Origin: JADJNW01 sp964526645
GTDB taxonomy: Bacteria; Bacteroidota; Bacteroidia; Chitinophagales; Saprospiraceae
Length of the DNA: 64,000 nucleotides
Assembly: GCA_964526645.1 (NCBI GenBank)
Contig: CAZGJN010000016.1
Coordinates: 1 to 64,000, forward strand
Direction: 5' to 3'
Under the pieces are notes generated by a model. The model was given only the letters and a program-made list of their open reading frames with translations, searched no databases and was not told the origin of the DNA. Below are positions 24,891-34,459 of this stretch, piece after piece (positions within the stretch are counted from its first letter, which is position 1; every line of letters begins with the position of its first letter). The position numbers were made by a program, and so were the translations under genes.

Positions 24891-26213
24891 ATGAAATTAC
24901 AAGTTGCAATCAGCTTATTGTTGCTATTGGGGTGGAGCGGTATGCGCGCCCAAACCAAAATCGCTTTTACCGAATACACCCTGCCCAATGGCTTGCATGT
25001 TATTTTGCATCAAGACAAATCAACACCTATTGTGGCAGTGAGTGTGATGTACCATGTGGGGTCTAAGAATGAAAAGCCCGACCGTACAGGTTTTGCGCAT
25101 TTTTTTGAACACCTCTTGTTTGAAGGTTCTGAAAATATTGGCAGAGGCGAATTCGACAAGTATATCAGCCGAGCAGGTGGTACTAACAATGCTAATACCA
25201 GTTGGGATCGTACTTACTACTACGAGATTCTGCCCTCTAATCAGTTGGAGTTGGGACTATGGCTGGAGTCCGAGCGGATGTTACACGCTAAAGTGGACAC
25301 CAAAGGCATCGAAACACAGCGCCAGGTAGTGAAAGAAGAACGCCGTCAGCGTATTGATAATCAGCCCTACGGTTCTATTTTGGAACAATCCTTCAAAAAA
25401 GCATTCAAGGAACATCCTTATCAATGGCCCGTCATTGGTTATATGGAGCACTTAGATGCCGCCCAAGAGGAAGATTATGTCAATTTTTACAAAGACTTTT
25501 ATGTTCCTAACAATGCCATTCTTTCCATTGCTGGAGACATTGACATAGAGCAATCCAAGAAATTGATTGAAAAATATTTCGGCAGTATTCCAAAGGGAAA
25601 GAAACCAATTTATCGTCCTAAGATCGTAGAGCCACCATTGACGGGCGAGGTGCGTGATACAGTACGCGACAATATACAGCTTCCTGCTGTCATTCATGCT
25701 TATCGCATTCCTGCGCAAGGTACGGGTGACTATTACGCGGTGCAGATGTTGGGTATTTTGCTTTCTCAGGGCGAAAGCTCCCGTTTGTACAAAGCTTTGG
25801 TGGACGAACAACAAAAAGCACTGGCTACGGGTAGTTTCCCTATTCCTACTGAAGATCCCGGTTTGTCGCTCACTTATGGCATTGCTAATATCGGTGTAGA
25901 TCCCAAAACACTGGAAGAAGCAATGGAAGGAGAGATTGAAAAGGTTCAAAAAGAGCTGATTCCTGAAAATGAGTTTCAAAAACTGCGCAACCAGATCGAA
26001 AATGATTTTATCAATAATTATACATCTGTAGCTGGTATTGCTGAAAATCTGGCTAATTATAAAATGTATTTCGGCGATGCCAACTTGATTAATACCGAAA
26101 TTGACCGCTACATGAAAGTCACTCGCGAAGACATTCAGCGCGTAGCTAAGAAATATTTTACAAAAAGTAATAGAGTTGCATTGTATTATTTGCCAAAAGC
26201 ACCTCAACCATAA
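24891..26213 (+). CDS. M16 family zinc protease, catalytic subunit
   Basis: 440 aa from ATG 24891; the frame extends upstream but only this start gives a signal peptide (KLQVAISLLLLLGWSGMRAQ). The inverted zinc motif HXXEH is HFFEH (about residue 75), with the distal Glu about 76 residues later in GIETQRQVVKEERRQ. Two M16 domains follow in order. It is a secreted, probably periplasmic peptidase. The next gene is a non-catalytic M16 partner 52 bases away; in this family the two types work as a heterodimer. Confidence 0.93.
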   Translation: MKLQVAISLLLLLGWSGMRAQTKIAFTEYTLPNGLHVILHQDKSTPIVAVSVMYHVGSKNEKPDRTGFAHFFEHLLFEGSENIGRGEFDKYISRAGGTNNANTSWDRTYYYEILPSNQLELGLWLESERMLHAKVDTKGIETQRQVVKEERRQRIDNQPYGSILEQSFKKAFKEHPYQWPVIGYMEHLDAAQEEDYVNFYKDFYVPNNAILSIAGDIDIEQSKKLIEKYFGSIPKGKKPIYRPKIVEPPLTGEVRDTVRDNIQLPAVIHAYRIPAQGTGDYYAVQMLGILLSQGESSRLYKALVDEQQKALATGSFPIPTEDPGLSLTYGIANIGVDPKTLEEAMEGEIEKVQKELIPENEFQKLRNQIENDFINNYTSVAGIAENLANYKMYFGDANLINTEIDRYMKVTREDIQRVAKKYFTKSNRVALYYLPKAPQP

Positions 26214-26265
26214 TTTTAGGATAGGCTTCGGAGTTTAAAAGTTCTTTTAAATAAAATCACTAAAA

Positions 26266-28350
26266 ATGAAAAAAATAGCTTTAATCATAAATTTCCTTTT
26301 TATCCTGGCTATCGTGGGTTCTGCACAGGAAGATTTTCGTAAAAAAGCGCCGGCTGCAGGTCCTGCACCTAAGATCCAACTGGGTACTTACGAAGAGTTT
26401 ACGCTCAAAAATGGCTTGAAAGTAATCATGGTGGAAAACCACAAGCTGCCACGCATTTCTTTCCAGGTATTTGTGGATGTACCGCTGATGAAAGAAGGAG
26501 ACTACGCAGGCACAGCCGATATGGCAGGGCAATTGCTCAAAACCGGTACAAAAACCAAAACGAAAGCACAAATTGATGCAGCGGTGGATTTTATAGGCGC
26601 TTCTATGTCTTCCAGTGCTTCGGGTATTAATGGTTCTTCTCTCTCCAAACATAAAGACAAGTTGCTGGAATTGATGACAGATGTACTGTACAATCCAGTT
26701 TTCCCGCAGGAAGAATTTGATAAGCTGAAAAAGCAAACCTTGTCTGGGCTGGCTGCCAGCAAGGATGATCCTAACAGCATTGCACAAAATGTGGCAAATG
26801 TGATGCGCTATGGCAAAAACCATCCTTATGGCGAATTGACAACCGAAACAACCGTTGAGAATATTACTTTGGATCGTTGCAAAGCTTTTTATAATACTTA
26901 TTTCAAACCGAATATCTCTTATCTGGTCATCGTAGGTGATATAAAAGTCGCAGAAGCAAAAGTACTGGCAGAAAAGTACTTCGGTAAATGGCAAAAAGGC
27001 GAAGTTGCTAAGGAAACTTTTGCTGTACCCCAAAAACCAGGCGCTGTGAAAGTTGATTTTGTGAATAAAACCGGTGCGGTACAATCAGTGATTAATATTA
27101 CTTATCCCGTTGATTTGAAGTCAGGCACGCCGGATGCTATTCCGGGTCGGGTGATGAACGCCGTGATGGGGGGGTATTTTGGTAGCCGCTTGATGCAAAA
27201 CATTCGAGAAGATAAAGGCTATACTTATGGGGCAAATTCTACCTTGTCACCCGATAAAGAAATTGGATATTTTAATGCGGGTGCCAGTGTTCGTAACGAA
27301 GTGACTGATAGCTCGATTGTAGAGTTTTTGTATGAAATGAAGCGCCTAAGTGAGGAAAAAGTGCCCGAAAGTGAGTTGACGATGGTGAAAAATGTCATTA
27401 CCGGTAGCTTTGCCCGTAGCCTGGAAAGCCCTGAAACAGTGGCAAGCTTTGCGCTCAATACGGCTCGCTACAATTTACCTAAAGACTATTACGCTACTTA
27501 TCTGGAGAAACTCAACCAAGTGAGTGCAGATGATGTGATGGCGATGGCAAAGAAATATCTTACAGTAGAAAATGCACACATCGTAGTGGTCGGCAATAAA
27601 GGGGCAGTGGCGGATAAACTCAAGCGATTTGCTACCAGCGGCGAAATTGATTATTTTGACATCTATGGCAATAAAATTGAGATCACTAGTACGGCAGTAG
27701 GGGCAGACATGAATGCCGAAAAGGTTATCGAAAAATACCTTGCCGCTATTGGCGGAAAAGATAAAATCTCAACGATAAAAGACCTCACCATCAAAATGAC
27801 TTCTACTGTGCAAGGCATGACACTGGAGAGCAACCTCCAGCAAAAAGCACCCAACAAGATGACTATGAGCGTTTCTATGGGTGGTATGGTGATGCAGCAG
27901 CAAAAATTTGATGGCACAAAAGGGGTCTCTGTGGCGATGGGGCAAAAGCAAAACTTAGAAGGCAAAGACCTGGAAGATATCAAAATTCAGGCAATTCCTT
28001 TCGCTGAGGCACAATACGGTGCCATGGGCTTCAAGCTTGTGCTGAAGGGAATTGAGCAAATAGAAGGGAAAAACGCCTACCAAGTTGATGTAGAATCAAC
28101 AACGGGGTCTAAATTTACAGAATTCTATGACACGGTTACTGGACTCAAAGCTCGCACGGTGAGCGTGCAAGGGCCAGCAGGCAATACTGTTACGATTGTT
28201 ACGGATTATGCTGATTACAAAGAAGTGAATGGTGTAAAAATGCCTCATAAAGTTACCATTTCGGGCAGCGCACCTTTCCCGATTGTGTTTGAAGTCACTT
28301 CCATCGAAGTTAATAAAGGAATAGAAGATAGTGTGTTCGCTGTAGAGTAA
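26266..28350 (+). CDS. M16 family non-catalytic partner with C-terminal LolA-like domain
   Basis: 694 aa. A signal peptide (residues 1-20) precedes two M16 domains (about 35-465). At the place of the zinc motif the protein reads TADMAGQLLKTG, so no HXXEH is present and it should be inactive, pairing with the catalytic subunit upstream. The R/Y motif characteristic of partner subunits is visible (GGYFGSRLMQNIREDKGYTY). Residues about 485-694 form an extra beta-rich domain resembling outer-membrane lipoprotein-sorting (LolA/LolB-type) proteins. A terminator follows. Confidence 0.88.
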   Translation: MKKIALIINFLFILAIVGSAQEDFRKKAPAAGPAPKIQLGTYEEFTLKNGLKVIMVENHKLPRISFQVFVDVPLMKEGDYAGTADMAGQLLKTGTKTKTKAQIDAAVDFIGASMSSSASGINGSSLSKHKDKLLELMTDVLYNPVFPQEEFDKLKKQTLSGLAASKDDPNSIAQNVANVMRYGKNHPYGELTTETTVENITLDRCKAFYNTYFKPNISYLVIVGDIKVAEAKVLAEKYFGKWQKGEVAKETFAVPQKPGAVKVDFVNKTGAVQSVINITYPVDLKSGTPDAIPGRVMNAVMGGYFGSRLMQNIREDKGYTYGANSTLSPDKEIGYFNAGASVRNEVTDSSIVEFLYEMKRLSEEKVPESELTMVKNVITGSFARSLESPETVASFALNTARYNLPKDYYATYLEKLNQVSADDVMAMAKKYLTVENAHIVVVGNKGAVADKLKRFATSGEIDYFDIYGNKIEITSTAVGADMNAEKVIEKYLAAIGGKDKISTIKDLTIKMTSTVQGMTLESNLQQKAPNKMTMSVSMGGMVMQQQKFDGTKGVSVAMGQKQNLEGKDLEDIKIQAIPFAEAQYGAMGFKLVLKGIEQIEGKNAYQVDVESTTGSKFTEFYDTVTGLKARTVSVQGPAGNTVTIVTDYADYKEVNGVKMPHKVTISGSAPFPIVFEVTSIEVNKGIEDSVFAVE

Positions 28351-28363
28351 AACACCGCTTGCT

Positions 28364-28410
28364 TGTCAGTTGTGTTGTAAACATTAGCAGACAGCACAAC
28401 TGACATTTTT
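28364..28410 (+). terminator. Terminator after the M16 operon
   Basis: TGTCAGTTGTG (28364-28374) pairs with CACAACTGACA (28395-28405) and is followed by five T. Confidence 0.75.
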
Positions 28411-28523
28411 CTTTCTATTGGCGGTTAAATTTTTTAGCTCCATAGGAATTGTTTGAATTTATAAAATTTTAGATAAGCAATTGATTATTCATCATTATAT
28501 TAGCTTAACTTTTTAATATTCAA

Positions 28524-28751
28524 ATGAAAAAACATAAAATCATAGGTAAAGTTGTTTATCAAAACATAGGCACGGGTTTCTGGGGCATTATAGATGATAA
28601 AGGCAGAGAATGGCTACCGCTGAACATGCCGGAACAGCTCAAACACGATGGTGAGCAAGTGGCTGTCACGGTCAAGGAAGTGGACGAAGTCTCTATTTTT
28701 ATGTGGGGAATGCCAGTGAAAATCATTTCCTTCCATACAATTACCCCCTGA
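28524..28751 (+). CDS. Small conserved protein of unknown function
   Basis: 75 aa. Short beta-rich pattern: KIIGKVVYQNIGTGFWGIID, a central WLPLNMPEQLKHDGEQVAV, and SIFMWGMPVKII. This resembles small OB-fold-like stand-alone proteins in which a GFWGI turn and an SIxMWGxP strand are conserved, but I know no named function. No signal peptide. Position between a terminator and the large AAA+ gene gives no clue. Confidence 0.65.
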   Translation: MKKHKIIGKVVYQNIGTGFWGIIDDKGREWLPLNMPEQLKHDGEQVAVTVKEVDEVSIFMWGMPVKIISFHTITP

Positions 28752-28966
28752 TGCTCTAAAATTTTCCGATAATTTTTTAATTTCTTTTGCGTATGTCAAG
28801 TACGACATGTAGCTGTTTGGCGTAAGGCCACCACAAAAAACCTAGCTTTTATTAGCTAAAAAAATTTTTAACAAAAAACTCTTCCCATTAGATGTTTACT
28901 TTTTCGTCAAAATGTTTCAAATTACGAGTTGATTTCGACAATCAGCCAAAAGAAAATACGCAGTAG

Positions 28967-31615
28967 ATGGAAGAAGAATTTATAGGCTCCTCTTTTAGAA
29001 AATTCAAATTCAGAGAATTAAAAGTTTACGCATCCACGGAATGGCTGGCGGATAATAAAAAAAAGTACCGCCAGGTTTTCGATCGCTATGAGACCACTTT
29101 TGTTTATGCGGAGCTTTCTTTTTATAACAAATTATTCGATATCGAAGACTGGGAAATAGATGTTACCCTAAAATGCTTTGCTGTAAAAAAAGGAAAACGC
29201 GAATTATGTTCCCTATCGCTCAAAAAGAAGGTCAGCAAATACGATAACGTCGTGTACATCCGCGAAGGCTGGGGTAATAAAAACGAAGGCGCTTTTTGGA
29301 AAAAAGGAACTTACTATTGGGAAGCCTGGATTGAGGACGAAAAAATCGCTACCAAATATTTTTACATAGAAGACGCAGGCAAAAACGTCATACCCGGCGA
29401 AAACCCTTATGTGACCGTTCATTCACTCAAGTTGTACGAGGGGCCTTATGATGATATAATTGAGGATGAAAGGGTATATTTGAAAAGTTTCCATTTCGAT
29501 GAGACACGCTACATTTATGTGGAAATTTTATTGCAAAACCTGCACCTGAGTAAAGCATGGCAGTGCGAGTTATTTGTGAAATTTTACAACGACGCTCGTG
29601 AATTGAAAGGGCAAGTAGTGCGCCTGCAAAGAGTAGAAAAGCGAGATGATATTGTGAAAATTACAGCTGGTTGGGGATCGAATGTGAAAGGCTCTTGGCG
29701 GCAGGATCGCTATACAGCTGAAATTATTTTCATGGATAAGTTGCTGGCAGTTATCCCTTTTGAGGTGGGTGAGTACTTTGAAGAGGGCATCGCCGGCGTT
29801 ATTTTGCCGAACCGGCAGCCTACTGTCATTTTGATGCCGGGGGGAGATTCCGAGCAGAACTTTGAACAAGTAATGCTGCGCCTGGACGCGCTCATCGGTT
29901 TGCGGGAAATCAAAAACCAGGTGCGCAACCACGCTAAATACATTCAGTTTTTGCAATTGCGCAAAGAAAAGGGATTTGAAGAAAAGGAAGAAATCAATGT
30001 GCATTCTGTTTTTATTGGGAATCCAGGTACTGGTAAGACCACCGTGGCAACGATGATGGGCAGGTTGTACAAAAAAATGGGCTTGCTATCCAAAGGACAT
30101 GTGCACGAAGTGGATCGGGTGGATTTGGTAGGGGAATATATCGGTCAAACGGCGCCCAAAGTAAAAGAAGCTATTGAAAAGGCAAGAGGGGGGGTGCTGT
30201 TTATTGATGAGGCCTATGCTTTGGCGCGCTCCAACGACGATAGTAAGGATTTCGGTCGGGAGGTGATTGAAATCTTGGTCAAGGAAATGTCCAACGGACA
30301 AGGCGACCTGGCAGTCATCGTAGCTGGCTACCCCAAGGAAATGAAGCACTTTCTGGATTCTAACCCTGGCTTGAAGTCCCGCTTTAAACTCTATTTTGAA
30401 TTTACAGACTACTTGCCGCAGGAGCTTTCTCAAATTGCAGAATACGCTTGTATCGAAAAAGGTGTGAAATTGACACCTGCTGCCAAGGCTAAAATTGATG
30501 AAATCATCATAGATGCTTACCGAAAAAGAGATCGTACCTTTGGTAATGCCCGATTCGTATATGATCTGATCGAAAAAGCTAAAATTAACTTGGGTTTGCG
30601 GGCTATGTCTGCTTCCAATCCCAGAGGCTTGGACAAAGACCAACTCTCTATCATTGATATAGAAGACGTAGAAAAAATTTATGTTTTGCCAGGGAGAGAA
30701 CTGCCAGACATACCAGTGGACGAGGCACTGCTTCAGGATTCTCTCAACGAACTCAATCGCCTCATTGGCATGGATAAGATCAAAGCACAGATCAATGAAC
30801 TGGTTCGACTGGTGCGCTTTCACAAAGAAACCAAAAGAGATGTGCTCAATCAATTTTTTCTGCATACCGTTTTTATTGGAAATCCGGGCACAGGCAAAAC
30901 TACTGTGGCGCGTATTCTCACCAAAATTTACAAATCACTTGGGGTATTGGAACGAGGGCACATGGTGGAAACAGACCGCCAGGGATTAGTAGCTGGTTAT
31001 GTAGGGCAAACTGCCATCAAAACCGCCGAAAAAATAGACGAATCCATGGGCGGGGTACTTTTTATTGACGAAGCTTATGCACTTACCCAGCGCGTGGGCG
31101 GTGCACACGGCGATTTTGGCGATGAAGCGATCCAAACCTTGCTCAAACGAATGGAAGACCATCGGGGTAAGTTTTTTGTCTTTGTGGCGGGGTATCCCGA
31201 AAACATGGAAAACTTCCTGAAAGTAAATCCGGGCTTGAGTTCCAGGTTTGATAAAATTTTAAAATTTGATGATTATTCACCCGAGGAGCTACTCCAGATT
31301 GCCTTGATGATGTTTTCCGAGCAAGGTTTAGTCCCGACACCGGAAGCAGAGGCACACCTGAAAAAATACCTCAAATTCATCCACGAGTACCGAGACAAAT
31401 ACTTTGGCAATGCCCGATCCGTGCGCAGCATTGTGATGGAAGCCATTAAAAACCAAAACCTTCGGCTGGCTTCCGTGCCAATAGAGGAGCGCCACCCTTC
31501 CATTCACCTGTTAGCCTTGGAAGACGTAGCCCACTTCAAATTGGACAAAAATGACTCGGTTTTCACCAGAAAAACAATTGGATTCCAAAAAGGAGAAGCT
31601 GCTGGCGGTAGGTAA
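28967..31615 (+). CDS. Tandem CbbX/SpoVK-type AAA+ ATPase with duplicated N-terminal domain
   Basis: 882 aa. Residues about 15-150 and 155-285 are two copies of a beta-rich domain; both end with the pattern I..GWG....G.W..G.Y..E, the second reading ITAGWGSNVKGSW. Then come two full AAA+ modules of the CbbX/SpoVK class: Walker A GNPGTGKTT near residues 351 and 637, Walker B VLFIDEAYAL near 410 and 697, and an arginine finger and sensor in each (NPGLKSRF, NPGLSSRF). CbbX proteins remodel Rubisco and SpoVK-class proteins are poorly understood. No Rubisco gene is nearby, so the substrate is probably bound by the N-terminal domains. Confidence 0.88.
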   Translation: MEEEFIGSSFRKFKFRELKVYASTEWLADNKKKYRQVFDRYETTFVYAELSFYNKLFDIEDWEIDVTLKCFAVKKGKRELCSLSLKKKVSKYDNVVYIREGWGNKNEGAFWKKGTYYWEAWIEDEKIATKYFYIEDAGKNVIPGENPYVTVHSLKLYEGPYDDIIEDERVYLKSFHFDETRYIYVEILLQNLHLSKAWQCELFVKFYNDARELKGQVVRLQRVEKRDDIVKITAGWGSNVKGSWRQDRYTAEIIFMDKLLAVIPFEVGEYFEEGIAGVILPNRQPTVILMPGGDSEQNFEQVMLRLDALIGLREIKNQVRNHAKYIQFLQLRKEKGFEEKEEINVHSVFIGNPGTGKTTVATMMGRLYKKMGLLSKGHVHEVDRVDLVGEYIGQTAPKVKEAIEKARGGVLFIDEAYALARSNDDSKDFGREVIEILVKEMSNGQGDLAVIVAGYPKEMKHFLDSNPGLKSRFKLYFEFTDYLPQELSQIAEYACIEKGVKLTPAAKAKIDEIIIDAYRKRDRTFGNARFVYDLIEKAKINLGLRAMSASNPRGLDKDQLSIIDIEDVEKIYVLPGRELPDIPVDEALLQDSLNELNRLIGMDKIKAQINELVRLVRFHKETKRDVLNQFFLHTVFIGNPGTGKTTVARILTKIYKSLGVLERGHMVETDRQGLVAGYVGQTAIKTAEKIDESMGGVLFIDEAYALTQRVGGAHGDFGDEAIQTLLKRMEDHRGKFFVFVAGYPENMENFLKVNPGLSSRFDKILKFDDYSPEELLQIALMMFSEQGLVPTPEAEAHLKKYLKFIHEYRDKYFGNARSVRSIVMEAIKNQNLRLASVPIEERHPSIHLLALEDVAHFKLDKNDSVFTRKTIGFQKGEAAGGR

Positions 31616-31738
31616 TTGTTGTATTACATGATGCTGCAATCGAGTATTCACCAAAACAAGAAGCGCCAGACAGTGCATAGATAGGGCTTTGTAAATCACT
31701 GAGATTTGCATCATTTTGTTATAAATTTTGAAAAGTGA

Positions 31739-32902
31739 ATGAGTCGAATAAAAAATATACTACAAACAAAGGTTGGCGTACTGGGCGCCGGGCAATTGGG
31801 CAAAATGCTGGCTTTGGCGGCGGGCAACTGGCAGCTGCCCATCTATTTTCTGGACGAGTCCAGGGATTTTCCAGCAGGTGCCTTTGCCACGGGCTTCATG
31901 GAGGGTTCTTTTAAAGACTATTCGGCTGTTTATAATTTTGGTAAAACCGTTGATATCTTAACCATTGAAATTGAGCATGTTAACTCCGATGCTTTAATCC
32001 AATTAGAAAAAGAAGGGCTTCTTGTTCATCCAAAACCCGCAGCGCTCCAAGTCATTAAAGATAAAGGTTTGCAGAAAGATTTCTACCAAAAGCAGGGCTT
32101 TCCAACGTCTCGTTTTCGTATTTTTAATGACACCACCGAGGTATTTGCTGCTTTGGAAAAAGGGGAAATTAAATTTCCTTTTGTGCAAAAATCTCGCACA
32201 GCTGGATACGATGGACGAGGGGTTGCGATCATTCGCAATCAGGCAGATTGGCAAACAAAACGGCTGCCTGGTGCTTGCGTGGTGGAAGAACGGGTTGATA
32301 TTCAGAAGGAACTTGCTGTGATCGTAGCGCGTAATGAGCGGGGCGAAACGAAAGCTTTTCCGGTAGTGGAAATGGTCTTTAACCCGGAAGCAAATTTGGT
32401 AGAAATGCTGATTTGCCCCTCGGAAGTTGATCCTCCTATCGCCGCAGCAGCCCAAAACCTGGCAAAGGCGGTGATCGAGGCCTACGATATTTGCGGCTTA
32501 CTTGCCGTAGAGTTATTTTTGACGAATGATAATCAACTGCTAATGAATGAAGTAGCACCAAGACCTCACAATAGCGGACACCACACGATTGACAGTTGCT
32601 ATACTTCTCAATTTGAACAACACCTGCGCAGCGTTTTGGATATGCCGCTTGGCAGTACTAAGATGAAATCACCATCGGTAATGGTCAATTTATTGGGCGA
32701 GCCAGGTTATGCCGGTGCTGTTTTTTATGAAGGACTGGAAGAATGTCTGGCCATGGAGGGTGTGAAAATCCATCTGTATGGCAAAGCAAATACTCAAGCT
32801 TTCAGAAAAATGGGGCATGCGACCGTACTGGACGAGACCGTAGCCGGGGCAGTCGAAAAAGCTAAAAAAGTGCAGGCAACCTTGAAGGTAATTAGCCGAT
32901 GA
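31739..32902 (+). CDS. purK: 5-(carboxyamino)imidazole ribonucleotide synthase
   Basis: 387 aa. The dinucleotide-like loop GVLGAGQLGKMLALAAGNW opens the protein, followed by the ATP-grasp domain (FPFVQKSRTAGYDGRGVAII, then LLAVELFLTNDNQLLMNEVA and RPHNSGHHTIDSC). It carboxylates AIR with ATP and bicarbonate in purine synthesis. The partner purE is not in the window. The gene stands alone and converges on the DUF4097-like gene with only 19 bases between stops. Confidence 0.94.
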   Translation: MSRIKNILQTKVGVLGAGQLGKMLALAAGNWQLPIYFLDESRDFPAGAFATGFMEGSFKDYSAVYNFGKTVDILTIEIEHVNSDALIQLEKEGLLVHPKPAALQVIKDKGLQKDFYQKQGFPTSRFRIFNDTTEVFAALEKGEIKFPFVQKSRTAGYDGRGVAIIRNQADWQTKRLPGACVVEERVDIQKELAVIVARNERGETKAFPVVEMVFNPEANLVEMLICPSEVDPPIAAAAQNLAKAVIEAYDICGLLAVELFLTNDNQLLMNEVAPRPHNSGHHTIDSCYTSQFEQHLRSVLDMPLGSTKMKSPSVMVNLLGEPGYAGAVFYEGLEECLAMEGVKIHLYGKANTQAFRKMGHATVLDETVAGAVEKAKKVQATLKVISR

Positions 32903-32921
32903 TGTGAATTTTGGAAGAATG

Positions 32922-33833
32922 CTATTTGCCGATAAATATGTCGCCAAACGAAACCGCGATGGTGAAAGTAGCATAAAATTCCTGATTGGGCTTAAATTGT
33001 ATTTTTTTTAATTCAGCTGTATTTTCTAAAAAATTGAAATTCATACCTTTAGGGAATTGAATGTCCCCCTGTGATACATTAATAGCATAACCAAATAAAG
33101 CGGGGTTGGGCGTATGGAGTATAACCTTTGCTTTGTCTGCATCAATATTAAGGTCCACAATATCCTTGCCAGCAAAAATCTCAATTGTACCGTACATGGC
33201 TTTCAGATCGTAGCGCCCTTTCAAGTCCTGTAGCAAAACATCCGAACGCCGGGCATCTACAAACATATCCCCATCTAAGTTTTGCCCCGACAAATCGCCG
33301 AAGCGCGTTTTGACATCCATAAAGCCTTGTATATTTTCCAAACCGATTTTACTGAATTCACTATTGATTTTTAAGCGGCTAAAAAGGTTGTTGACATTGA
33401 CTGTACCAAAGTAATTTTTTAAATAAACGGGGCATTCCCTGGGTACGCGGATGGTATATTTTACATAAATAATGGAAACCGGCTTGGGCGTTCCTTCCTT
33501 CACCGAAAGGTAATTACGGAGGTAAATTTTGTTTTTCACTCGATCCGCAAGGTAATGAACTGCCTCCATATCGCGTTCTGCCGTAGCCTTGTCTGGGTGC
33601 TTGACGTAGATTTCTATCAGCACATTGATATCATTTTTTTCCCAGCTTTCCACGATGACTTCTGCCCGTTCGCCTTCCACATTTACTTCATATCCATTGC
33701 GATAGCTAAAGTCTTTTTCGATTTTTTTTGAAATAACTTGTACGGTATTTTGAGCTGACGCTCCGATAGCCAGAGCCCATACCAATAACAAACAAAGAAA
33801 TTGTTGCCCTTGCATGCGATTATTTAGCATCAT
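32922..33833 (-). CDS. Secreted beta-helix-like protein, DUF4097-type, in a sigma-factor operon
   Basis: 303 aa. The signal peptide ends GASAQ. The mature protein has successive short strands with regular spacing (VSIIYVKYTIRVPRECPVYL, LYLKNYFGTVNVNNLF-like blocks), matching adhesin-like DUF4097 repeats. It is the third gene after an ECF sigma factor and its anti-sigma candidate, with a 26-base gap, so it is probably controlled by that sigma factor or takes part in its signalling. Function unknown. Confidence 0.72.
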   Translation of the reverse strand: MMLNNRMQGQQFLCLLLVWALAIGASAQNTVQVISKKIEKDFSYRNGYEVNVEGERAEVIVESWEKNDINVLIEIYVKHPDKATAERDMEAVHYLADRVKNKIYLRNYLSVKEGTPKPVSIIYVKYTIRVPRECPVYLKNYFGTVNVNNLFSRLKINSEFSKIGLENIQGFMDVKTRFGDLSGQNLDGDMFVDARRSDVLLQDLKGRYDLKAMYGTIEIFAGKDIVDLNIDADKAKVILHTPNPALFGYAINVSQGDIQFPKGMNFNFLENTAELKKIQFKPNQEFYATFTIAVSFGDIFIGK

Positions 33834-33859
33834 TTATTGTTTATTACTCATTCTTTAAG

Positions 33860-34459
33860 TTAAATTTCCATTGCCATTTTTTTCAAAACAGCTGTTCGTT
33901 GGCGCTCGATTTCTGCTATTTGCTTTATCAACTGCGCATCCATCCCATACTTATTCATCATTTGCTTTACTTCTTGTTTTGCCTCATCCAGTTCTTCCAA
34001 TTCTAATAACAAGCGCCCTTCATTTTGATACAACTGAGATTTTTGCTGGTAGGCTTTCGCAATTGCTTGAAAGGTGGCTTCTTCCGAATCCCAATCATTG
34101 GCAACAGCCAAAAAGTTGCTTTCTATTGTAGAGTAGGCGAATTGAACCGTCTCTTTCTCCAAGCGTTGCTGCTGCCGTACTGCTGTAAAAACAAGGCCAA
34201 TAAGTGCTGCTGCCGCTACGGCGTACCGCCAGGTGGAGCGAAGCGCCAAACGCCGCGGCTTGCTATTTAAATTAGTTTCAATGTGTTCCCACACTTGAGG
34301 CGGCGGCGCGTACACTGGCAGGGCATCTATGGCGGGCCTTAGCTGCCCTGCCTCATCCAATTCTGCTTGCAGTGCTTCCCAGATGGCATAATCTGGCTTA
34401 TGAACCGGCAGTTTTGCGATAGCCGTTTGTAGTGTTTGCTGGTTGCGTTCCTCCATCAT
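33860..34459 (-). CDS. Probable anti-sigma factor, membrane protein
   Basis: 199 aa. Its start overlaps the sigma-factor stop by four bases (ATGA), so the two are translationally coupled. The N-terminal 85 residues contain two alpha-helical repeats (LPVHKPDYAIWEALQAELDE, LPVYAPPPQVWEHIETNLNS). A membrane segment lies at about 93-110 (YAVAAAALIGLVFTAV), and a coiled coil extends to the C-terminus outside. No known anti-sigma domain is obvious; the assignment rests on position and topology. Confidence 0.7.
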   Translation of the reverse strand: MMEERNQQTLQTAIAKLPVHKPDYAIWEALQAELDEAGQLRPAIDALPVYAPPPQVWEHIETNLNSKPRRLALRSTWRYAVAAAALIGLVFTAVRQQQRLEKETVQFAYSTIESNFLAVANDWDSEEATFQAIAKAYQQKSQLYQNEGRLLLELEELDEAKQEVKQMMNKYGMDAQLIKQIAEIERQRTAVLKKMAMEI

